Below are positions 50,801-62,800 of a stretch of DNA of 64,000 nt, piece by piece. The translations under genes and the position numbers were made by a program. How positions within the stretch are numbered: position 1 is the first letter of the stretch; the number at the start of each line of letters is the position of its first letter. The stretch is from Nemopilema nomurai (taxonomy: Eukaryota > Cnidaria > Scyphozoa > Rhizostomeae > Rhizostomatidae). The notes under the pieces were generated by a model. The model saw only the letters and a list, made by a program, of their open reading frames with translations, ran no database searches and was not told where the DNA came from. Location of the stretch: NCBI GenBank assembly GCA_003864495.1, contig ML133383.1:7858880-7922879 (forward strand), read 5' to 3'.

Positions 50801-53800
50801 CTAGAATATTGTACGCCTTTTGTGTTAAGCGGTGATTTGCTTGATTTTGCGTCTAAGTGATCTTGAACGTTTTGCAGAAACTTGAAGGAAACACAAACAA
50901 CCACCAGTTAGCAGTGAGAAATCTTGGGGACCAAAAACAATTCGAGGCAAGGTTTATCAAAATTGTACCGCTGTCTTTTGAGAGGCAAATTTCCATGAGA
51001 ATAGAAATTACCGGCTGCGATAAAGGTAGGTGACCTTTTGCTTTGACCTTAAAGAACCAACTACTTGAGCAGGGTACAATTTTTTTGAACTCTTGTGAGT
51101 AGGCCAATAGAAGAATATCACAGCTCCCTTTCCTACAAAAATCTAAATTACTGAGATTCTTCATTGTAAATGTATTTTGCTGACAAATCAGTTGACACCA
51201 GCCAAGCTTTTTCACTAACATGAAATATGATTCATACACTGTTATTGCTACGGGGTGTCTTTTTAAAAAGTGGTGATCTAGTTTTTTTGGTAATCATACT
51301 TGTCTTATTTCCAGTGCATGGTGCCTGGACGAACTGGGAAGGCTGGAGGAATTGCAGAAAGCCCTGTGGAGGTGGCCTACAATTTCGATTTCGTGAATGC
51401 AAAAATCCGGAGCCAAGGTTTTTTGGCAACAATTGCCCAGGAAGCAGTGTAGACCAGCAGCCTTGCAATGAGCACGCATGCCCACGTGAGTGATTCCATT
51501 GATTCCATGTGATTGATTCCATTGATTCCATGTGTTTGATTAGAACTCTCCTTAAGCTACTTAATGGTCGCTAGACAAGGTTTCGCCGTTTTATCGTACA
51601 ATTTTATGTTTGGACCTTACCGTGTTGCGGTTTTCAAACACGGGGTGATTTCAACATACAGCGTCCAATCGTCAATATGGTGATCATTATGGATTAAAGC
51701 TATCTCTGTGATCATTTTTAATGATCACATGAAATCAGACAAAATCAGGCATAATCAAATCATGTATGGAATAATGATAGGTTCTTGTTCGTTCTTGAAC
51801 GCTACATTTTCCACTGGCTGTTGATGCCACCTATCAGATATTCTAGAGTCATTTCCTTCTTTACTGAAATATTGTTAAAGAGTTGTCAGAAGCATCTATT
51901 CATTGACGCTGTCATCGTGTAATTCCACTTGGTTTTTTCTGCCTCTGTAGCTACGACAATGACCATAGATCTCCATCTGCCATCGGAAACCTGGAATGTC
52001 AGTACCTCTGAACCCACAACAGTTTCACTCTGCGCAGATCTGGAGTCGAATGTAAGCAGAAAGCTTTTCTAAGGACCTTCTGACATGTACTCAATGGCAT
52101 GGAACTGAAAAGTTTTTTCGCATGCGAATCTGTTAGGATACTTTATTTTATGAACTCTTGATTTCACTTACCCAAGGCAGTCATAAAACGAGGTTTTTAA
52201 ATGGCATTTTTCGTACTGCTATCATTTTCATGGCTGCTACAGATTCCATAGTTTCTAACGTTCTTGCCGGATTCCATTGCAACAGCCATCTTAGTGACTA
52301 TTGATCTTCCATTTGAGATTCCATTTGACATTGATTTCAAGAGAAACTGCCACTACAGCCAGTTGAAAATCAATAAAATATCTCACTTAGGCCTTGAAAC
52401 TGCTTCTCCGCTTTAAGCATTAGATAATCACTGTGCTAAATTTGTAAATCGTTTTAGCATAGCAAGTCACAGTTAACTTTGATTCTTAACCTCCCCGATT
52501 TACTGACTTGAAATGTTGCAAGGCATAAAAGACAGCTGTCGTTGCAGCAGCCGAAGCTTCAAGGCCAGGTTTTAGACTGTTATTCCTTGGCGCTCCGATG
52601 GCCAGGATAGGCCCGGTACAAAGCGAGCAATAGCACTCACTCTACCTCCTTTAGCATCTCATCTTGCTATTCTTTTCTGTTGCAAACCGTGATGACCAGT
52701 TTTCATGAAGACCACGGTCCTCGGGTCCCACTTATGTGTGCCAAAACCTGTCCATAAAGTTAATGTTAAAACATTTCAGGATGCCCCCACTTTTATGCCC
52801 CCCCCTATTAGCAGATGTGTTGGGTCTTATCTAAGTTCTTCTCGGCTTTGCATACTGAAGTCGCATCTTGTAAGCAGTGTAAGAGAGCCACATATCTCAA
52901 TCGCGTTTGCTTAGGGCTGTGCTCTGCACTTTTTACGATATATAGTTAAGCATGGATGGAGCTATGATGCTATGATGCTATCCTGCGGTTGCTATCTTGC
53001 AGTTTTCAGCTGTGTACTCGCCATCTGCCGCCTTCAATGTTACAGCATCGTGTGAGTTTTATCAATGGTAAGTGCCTCTTAATAAGCAAAATAAATTTTA
53101 GCAGTAGAAAAGAATCTTGCTACTCAGGGGTGCTATCGTGGGTGCAGAGCACTATAGGGTGCAAGCCTAGGAAAATCACCTAAAGAATCTCCCTGGTTTT
53201 TTTGTTGCTTGAAGTCGTTGGTCAAGTACAGTTAAAGCACTTTAATTATGGGATACTGTCTTTCAAATGGCACATGGGACTTATCAAGTTTTGTAGTACG
53301 AGAATGGAATTGGTTTTTTTGATCTTGTTTTTTTAATGGAAGGCAAATGATGTTTCATTCGTGCTTAGGTCCATCTTCTCGACTTAAAACGAACCTGTTT
53401 TTCTACCCTGTTCTTTTTTCACTCGTCTCTTGATTTTTGTTTCTTTTCAGATCACAGAGTTGTTATAGAAGGCGCTTGAAATTTTCAGTTACAGGAGCCT
53501 GTTGATTTCAACGGTTTAGGATTACGATTAAAAAGTTTGCAAAAGCTAGAAGTAGATTTAATAGCATCAGTATGCATTATCTCAAATTAGATTGTTCGAA
53601 TCATTGCGGTATAATGATTGGTCTGTTGATTTTATGAGTATATTTTTACTCACACCACAGGGATACAACAAAGGTTGGAGCTATAGTAGGCTTGCTGTTG
53701 TCGGAACCAAATGCATTGTACATTGTTGAACTCCAGGATAACCTTCACTACCATGACAAAATTCACAACAAGCCAGCCATATTAGCAAATTATTCATCAA

Positions 53801-56800
53801 CTATTGGTAAGCTGATAATGTTTCTCTAAACTTTCTAATCTTCAAAGTTACTTTGTTTCTCAATCTTGAGAGTTCATGTCTCTAATCCTCTTTGTATTGA
53901 TAGAAATGCATCAATTTAGATAAAGATTCAAAATATCTTGATTGATAGTTCATTTAGTTTTTTTGATAACAGCAATAACCCTAATCACACAATTTTTTCA
54001 AATGCAAATTCAATTGGAAGTTCTTGTTTCACTCTTTGAAGTGCTGTTTCCACCTCCACCGCCTCTAGGTTTTATAGATAAATTGCTGAACATACATCTC
54101 AATCAAGACCAGGATAACAATAATTTTTGCGTGTCATTCCAGAGAAGTCCTCTTTACGTCACAAACTCAAAGCCAAAATTTTGTCCAAACATTTAAGTTA
54201 CGAGCAAGTTGTTTTCTCAAAATTCTAGCTTTTGCAGAGTGATACTCTAGTTAGGTTTGTTGTGCAATTTTGCAATATTGCAATATTGACATTTCTGATG
54301 TTTTCTTGCAGTGCCATACCCTCCAAGCGTAGTTTCCTTCAATTCACCGAAGCATACGTACGTAGATGTCCAAATCACTACAGCAACGACCGGGCCTACT
54401 CCAGACAGCTTTATGATCTTCTATAGGCTAGATACAACCGACCCAGATGGGGCCTGGAGCTACCAAAGTCAAGAAAGTGCCTACGGACCCTGTGATAGTT
54501 ATACGTCTTGCACTATACACACTGCATCTTTTCATAATTATACCACGAGGGTTGTACCTTATAATGAAATTGGCTTCGGATTTGGCTCTCAACCATTTCT
54601 AGTAAGAGCAATGGAAGACGGTAAGAATGACTTTCCCAGATCATTAAAGTTTAAACAAAATAGTGATGCAGCTCTATAAAAACCCAGCAACTGTGAAACT
54701 TTGTACTTACGGATGCGTTTAGTGTATCAAACGTTTAGTGTATTGGCCTCTGCTATGTTACTGATAAAGAGCTGTCTCTTCTTTAGTTCCAGCCACTCCG
54801 GCAAATTTTGTTTGTGTTATGGTGTCATCAAAAAGCATTACGGTATCATGGTCAATTCCATCACTTGCAAGTATGAATGGCAATAGCTTGGGGTACGAGA
54901 TTCGTTACAAGCCTAAAGATTATGGCCACTGGCAAATCAATACTGTCTCAAATCACTGGACCAACCAGCTGCTGATATCTGGCCTTGAGGAGTATGTGTG
55001 GTATAGAGCGGCAATTCGAGCCAAGAACTCAAGGTTCACTGGAGATTTCTCGCCCCATATCGAGATTCAAACGGATGAAGATAGTAAGATATTTTAATAC
55101 TTCAGGATTTGAACAAGTACAAAACAAAACTTCACAACAGTAAGAAAAACCGGAGCTAGTTTTTGCATACTTAAAGTACTTTTCCTCAGAGTATGCAAAC
55201 GTCGACAAATAACCAAAAGCTGACAGAATGAATAGCTAGCTGCGGATCGAAAAAAAGGATTCAGGATTTCTAAATAATGCGTCACTTGAAATTGAAGTAA
55301 GACTTCCTTTTTATGTTTTCTAGGTAGGCACAATGTTTTCTCCTAGAATGTTTCCAGGTTAATCTTACCTAAGATTAGTTACACTACAGTGTCTTGTTGA
55401 AGGTACAGTAGGTTTTGTTAACCAGCTACGCGATACCACTTGATGCTGAAAAAATCTCGACGGTACCTTATCGAAAATATAAGTTGAAACATGTAGGACA
55501 AGCTTTCATGTGCTAGGGCCAATGTTATCAATCTTTAAGTGGCAATATTTCCTTTTCGGTACATGTTTGTCTAATGACCTTTCTAGTGCCATCTGCACTT
55601 CCTTTGGTTCATGTCTGTTCAATGTCTCATATTTGCAGTACCATCTGCACCGCCACCGAGCCTCGCTCTCACACCAGCCTCGTCCACATCCTTAAGAGTT
55701 TCATGGTCAGAAATTCCCAGTCATCACAAGAACGGAATCATTACAAATTACCAAATCAAGATCGCTCTGGGAACCTTGATGGCTAACAGCAGCATCTTTA
55801 CGGTTGTAGTGAGCAATGGGAACCAGTATGAGCAGACTGTGCCCGGCCTCATCAAGTGGACCCACTACACCGCACAGATAGCAGCTAGTACAGTCAAAGG
55901 GACGAGTGCATTCTCAGCTTCAGTGACTAGTCGGACATCTGAAGATAGTGGGTTTCCAGTTTTCTGTTGCTTTCACTATTCAAGTTGTTGTTGAGTTGCT
56001 GTTGTTGTGTTGTTGTTGTTGTCGTCGTCGTTGTTGTTTTGTTGTTGTTGCATCTTTACAACAAGAGTCGACATATTATGCTCGGTGTTAAATGCACTGT
56101 TACCCATTTTCTCCAACCCATCCGCCCCGTTAACTTTAAGAATCATATGCTTTTTATTTGTATATATATTCAATCAAGAGAGGGTTCATAAGATAGATCA
56201 AGTGATGATAAAGAACTATCTTGGTAGAAATGATTTTCCGCTGCTGCTGTATTGCGTTTGAAAAGTTCTTTTGAAATGAAAATGATTGTATGCTTTAGAA
56301 ACAATATGCAGACAAGCAACGAAATCTTTATGAACGCTTTCGAAAAACATGGCTAAATTAGTTAATATTTGCCGTGAAGAATGCCATAGACCTATTTCGA
56401 GGTTGACCCTCCCTTGCCAAAAGCACAAGGAATGTATCACTCTGTGCCACCTCACGAATGGTGCATAGGTTATCCACTTCTTTCCCATTTCCTTGGACCA
56501 CATTTCCCAACTTGAGTCTATGCGTTTAAGCCCAAACTATATGCGTGCAAAATAATGTCCAGCTATGCTGATAGGTATCTGCAAGAGGATTCGAATGTCT
56601 GCCCTTTTTTTGCAGTACCGGATGTAATTCCAGCTGACCTTAGGGGAAACAATATATCCGCAACAGCTATTTTGCTCCAGTGGAATAACAGCATGCCCAT
56701 TTTACCAAGAAATGGGATAATCATTGGGTACAGAGTAGCGTGCGTGGCCACTATGAACCCAACGGACAGCAGGATCGTCGACTTCCATGGGGGATCTTTA

Positions 56801-59800
56801 CAGACAGGAAGTGTCACTGGCTTACAATTCTGGACTCACTACAATTTATCCATTGCTGCTGGAACGCGGATTGGTTACGGAACTTTTAGTTCGCCCATCA
56901 CTGTGCGGACAGATGAACACGGTAAGATGAAGCAATTCAACCAGCAATTTTTAACCGTACAGTGTTTAGGGTACTGTGTTCCAAAACATTTGACCGTTTA
57001 CCTAGCAAACCACTTTGAATATACTTCTTATATCAAGAATTGTACTTTTTCAAAATACTATCTAATTGCTCTTTTTATCGTTATATTTTTGTGCCCGTAT
57101 GTGGCTATTCATTTGTGCACGATCTAACAAAGAAAGTTCATAGGACGCTGAGACTTTTGTACTATTACGATGTAAGGATGCCTTTGCATTCTAGATGAAT
57201 AAGGCAATGTTTGAGTAATCTTTGCTGTATCCAAGACCCACATGATCTTTTTATAAGGACAGGGAATGGCCTCATTTCCATGGCTAGCCTCGCAGGAATA
57301 AATCCTTCAATAGTATTACCAACCTCCTATGCTGGCTTTGAATTAGAGACTTTAATCATATCGAGATTTTGACCTCCTTTGACTTTATGACTTATGGCTC
57401 TTTGACGTAAGCATATGGTTTCTTCACAGCCCCTACTTCACACCCTGAAAATATCAGAGGCTTCAACACAAGCTCTTACAGTATCCAAGTGCAATGGGAC
57501 AGTGTTCCCGCGTCATCCAGACATGGTGTTATTCTCGGGTATAACCTGCGGTATAAACGCGTGCTCGACTACTCTTGGACTACTGTTTTGCTCAGTGGCG
57601 CAAGCAACAGAAGTTTTGAGGTCACTCGCCTTGATAATTTCACCCTCTATGACATCAAAGTATCTGCTTACAATTCAAAAGGAACTGGCGTTATTGGCCA
57701 TATACAAGTTCGAACGGACGACGCAAGTAAGAATAAGCTGTGATTTTTTATTTTCTTAGAGAGCAAAGAAGATTGATTGCCCATGAAATGATTGTTCTTT
57801 TAATTTGTAGCGAAACGAACATGTCACAAAGGGTCATTGCCCATCAGATGTTAACTGCTATAAATTTTTTGCTGAGATCAAAATGCTTATAAAGGACTGG
57901 TACTTAGAAAATCAATACGCCTGTATTGCGTGCAGTAAATAGCTTCCATAATGCAATCTCTTCATTTATCAATTGTTTCCTGCTAGCATTTATAAGTGTT
58001 CATTCTATTTTCAAATTAACGGTAAAAAGGTATTTTATTATTCTGAACAGCAGTGTTACCTTAAATTATTTTGATTTTGAACTCCCTTTAATATGACCGA
58101 ATACGCTAAAGAGTAGGACATGACAAATTTTCTCGGTGCATCAGTACTGCGTCTTGTGATTCAGAGCCGTCTATTCTGACGCTTTCTACAAAGCCTCTAC
58201 TACTACCCATCCTGGTAGAAGTCTCTTTATTTGCCCATGTGGTAGCTGTCATATTGGTTTTCACTATTGCAGTATCTGACTTGGATCTTGGTGTAACCTG
58301 TCCCAATATAATTTTAAGTTTGCCAATTTATTCAACAATGGTTCCAGAATAGCGTTTTTAGATGTGAGTAGATATTGCTATGAAGATATGGAACCATTTA
58401 GCTATAAACGGTGATAGATTTTAATCAACATGATCATCTCGATTGATTGATTGCAACATTGATCGCCTTATTGATGATTGTCTCTTCACTATTTCCATAC
58501 TCGTTGCTGCTCCTAAACATTTTGTGTAGCAGGAATCATTAGTTTGGGGTTGCTTTTTACTTATAAACAATTGATTTTATTCATCATGTTAACATTTTCA
58601 GCGCCCACTCTTCCACTCGAATCAGTCCAAGTCAAAAACACAAGCTCTACATCCCTTCTTCTCCAGTGGCAACCTATACCAGAAGTTTCCAGGCACGGCA
58701 TCATACTTGGATACAGAATCAATTATACTGACCTTGTTCTCAATTCATTGAGGACCACAACGAGAAACAACTGGGGCCTATTGCAAACAATGTTGACTTC
58801 GTTAGACAAATTTCGTCACTATAGAATTGATATTGCGGGGTATACGAGAAACGGCAAGGGGCCTAGCACGTCAATTGTGGGCTTAACAGACGAAGATAGT
58901 AAGTATTAGGGTATCTCAAGTAATTGGTTTCGATGGAAATGAGGGCAATGAGTTAGGACACTGTGCATATGAGATGCCCTTTCTTTGTCCTACGGCCTCA
59001 GTTTGTAGTTTCAATCTTTAGAAATTTTTTGCTAGCTACATCCAACAGCTTTTATAGGGCGCTAAGTGCTTTCCAATTGCAAAAATTGTATGTGATACGG
59101 AATATAGTTCATGAAAACATGTTATAGAAGTATGGGTCGGTGAAAGAAGCAGGTATTTGCCGTGAAGAATGCCATAGACCTATTTCGAGGTTGACACTCC
59201 CTTGCCACAAGCACAAGGAATGTATCACTTTGTGCCACCTCACGAATGGTGCATAGGTTATCCACTTCTTTCCCATTTCCTTGTACCACATTTCCCAACT
59301 TGAGTCTATGCGTTTAAGCCCAAACTATATGCGTGCAAAATAATGTCCAGCTATGCTGATAGGTATCTGCAAGAGGATTCGAATGTCTGCCCTTTTTTTG
59401 CAGTACCGGATGTAATTCCAGCTGACCTTAGGGGAAACAATATATCCGCAACAGCTATTTTGCTCCAGTGGAATAACAGCATGCCCATTTTACCAAGAAA
59501 TGGGATAATCATTGGGTACAGAGTAGCGTGCGTGGCCACTATGAACCCAACGGACAGCAGGATCGTCGACTTCCATGGGGGATCTTTACAGACAGGAAGT
59601 GTCACTGGCTTACAATTCTGGACTCACTACAATTTATCCATTGCTGCTGGAACGCGGATTGGTTACGGAAATTTTAGTTCGCCCATCACTGTGCGGACAG
59701 ACGAACACGGTAAGATGAAGCAATTCAACCAGCAATTTTTAACCGTACAGTGTTTAAGGTACTGTGTTCCAAAACATTTGACCGTTTACCTAGCAAACCA

Positions 59801-62800
59801 CTTTGAATATACTTGTTATATCAAGAATTGTACTTTTTCAAAATACTATATTATTGCTCTTTTTATCGTTATATTTTTGTGCCCGTATGTGGCTATTTAT
59901 TTGTGCACGATCTAACAAAGAAAGTTCATAGGACGCTGAGACTTTTGTACTATTACGATGTAAGGATGCCTTTGCATTCTAGATGAATAAGGCAATGTTT
60001 GAGTAATCTTTGCTGTATCCAAGACCCACATGATCTTTTTATAAGGACAGGGAATGGCCTCATTTCCATGGCTAGCCTCGCAGGAATCAATCCTTCAATA
60101 GTATTACCAACCTCCTATGCTGGCTTTGAATTAGAGACTTTAATCATATCGAGATTTTGACCTCCTTTGACTTTATGACTTATGGCTCTTTGACGTAAGC
60201 ATATGGTTTCTTCACAGCCCCTACTTCACACCCTGAAAATATCAGAGGCTTCAATACAAGCTCTTACAGTATCCAAGTGCAATGGGACAGTGTTCCCGCG
60301 TCATCCAGACATGGTGTTATTCTCGGGTATAACCTGCGGTATAAACGCGTGCTCGACTACTCTTGGACTACTGTTTTGCTCAGTGGCGCAAGCAACAGAA
60401 GTTTTGAGGTCACTCGCCTTGATAATTTCACCCTCTATGACATCAAAGTATCTGCTTACAATTCAAAAGGAACTGGCGTTATTGGCCATATACAAGTTCG
60501 AACGGACGACGCAAGTAAGAATAAGCTGTGATTTTTTATTTTCTTAGAGAGCAAAGAAGATTGATTGCCCATGAAATGATTGTTCTTTTAATTTGTAGCG
60601 AAACGAACATGTCACAAAGGGTCATTGCCCATCAGATGTTAACTGCTATAAATTTTTTGCTGAGATCAAAATGCTTATAAAGGACTGGTACTTAGAAAAT
60701 CAATACGCCTGTATTGCGTGCAGTAAATAGCTCCCATAATGCAATCTCTTCATTTATCAATTGTTTCCTGCTAGCATTTATAAGTGTTCATTCTATTTTC
60801 AAATTAACGGTAAAAAGGTATTTTATTATTCTGAACAGCAGTGTTACCTTAAATTATTTTGATTTTGAACTCCCTTAAATATGGCCGAATACGATAAAGA
60901 GTAGGACATGACAAATTTTCTCGGTGCATCATTTCTGCGTCTTGTGATTCAGAGCCGTCTATTCTGACGCTTTCTGCAAAGCCTCTACTACTACCCAGCC
61001 TATACTTTTTTTCTGCCACTTTTCACAGTCATAATAGCATCAGTACTCCCAGTATTCGGTTTTAACGCGACACAAGCTTCAACTTGAATCCTGGATTTCC
61101 CAGTTTCTTTTCCGTAGTACCGACCCAACCGCCGGCTTCCATTTTGACATACAACACGAGTTCATCAAGCCTCTGGATAGAATGGTCTAAAGTTCCACTT
61201 GAGTCAAGACGCGGATATATCTTGGGCTACTTTATTGTGTACCATGACGTTGTGTACAACGTAACGAGAAATTTGACGCTGAACGGAGAAAGCACACTCA
61301 GTCACAACCTAGCTGGGCTAGAAGAGTTCAGACAATACAAAATAAGTATCACAGGCTTTACAAAATTTGGAATCGGTCCGTATATATCAGCGTATGGGAT
61401 AACTGATCAAGGCAGTAAGTGATATTTTAAATGAAGCTTTTTGTATGGTCTCTGCTTGATAACTTTGTTATAAAATGACATTTTGAAGACCTTTTAGGGA
61501 AATGGCTTGCAAAATTTGTTTGTGATTGGAAATAACCTTGTTAACTTCCTGCTTATGATGTTTCTCAAGCCACCAGTGACATATGCCTCCAAATGATTTG
61601 AACCTATCTCCCTCTTTCTCATCACGTTGTGGGTCTTGAACACAATTGATGATTTATTGATGGAAAATATTTTGAATGAATAATATTAAATTGGTGGCGA
61701 GAAAGAATAGATTAACCAACTATGCGTTTATAGCACAAATAGAATTAATACAACTTTGTCTAATTTTCTTGTGTTCATTTTCTTTCTTTTAGTCAGATTT
61801 ACTCTAGATGTCAAGCCCCCTCCCGTTTATGAAGTTTCCTAAACTTCCCCAACACCAATTTTCTTCAACCCCACGTATTGAGTTCTCTAATGATTCTAAC
61901 TCCCATTGCTACCACCATCTATTTGACACCTCAGATCATTATAGTGTCTAATTTTGATTCAAGATCTTGCACAACATAGAAATGCTTGCAGTTTTGGCCT
62001 GACTTCTTAAACATACTAAGAAACATTTTTGTCCGTCTTGGTACTTTTGCTAATATTACTTTCTATCTTGGCAGTTCCAACTTCAGCTCCTGTCGAAATC
62101 AAAGGAACATTTCTTTCATCAAACGAAATAAAAATCTCGTGGTCAAAGCCTCCTGGACAGGATCAGAATGGCGAGCTGGTTTCTGTAAATGTGTTTTACA
62201 AACTCGATATTCGAGCAGCTCCAACTCGCGCGGTCGATGGTAGAGCTTACTTCGAAATGTTGCAGGCCAAAAATAGCTCTGCTGCCATGAGGCGAAGAAG
62301 GTCTGTTGAAGATGTCTTCAGTTACCTTGGAAACAAGCTTCACGTGACAGAAAAGGGAATAATTGATTCCCACTACGCAGAGTCAACTTTAATCCAAAGA
62401 AAACTTAGGCCGGCGTCAAGGTCTTTCAGAATCCGAAGATCCACCACAAGTCCACCCGGATTCAATACGATAGTCTTGACTGCAAATGAAACAGATTTGC
62501 AGATTAACTCCCTCGATCCCTACATCAACTACACAATAATTCTGCAAGCAACAACTATGAAAGGATCTGGGCCGTTAAGCAATCCTATTCTTGTTCAGAC
62601 CGATGAAACAGGTGAGTTTGCGCAGATTGGTATATTAAAGTTAGTGAAGATGATGTTTCTAGCCATTGCGGTACTAATCTTAACATCCTCAACTAACGAT
62701 TCACTCACGTAGTAATCTGCGTCGTAATCTAGTTACGTTACATTCTAAACATCGTTTTTATGAAAGAGCTAGTATGTAGGCTTTAAAATGAGGAAGTATT

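Noticed and set aside
55967..56261. Poly-valine/leucine ORF
   Set aside because: Translation of the (TTG)n microsatellite.
56216..56503. Minus-strand ORF also found at 59109-59291
   Set aside because: Present twice only because it lies in the segmental duplication; no domain seen.
56555..57127. 190-residue ORF starting MSSYADRYLQED (and its copy at 59343-59915)
   Set aside because: Only the part between the acceptor and donor (56616-56921; 59404-59709) is FN3 coding; the rest reads into flanking introns.
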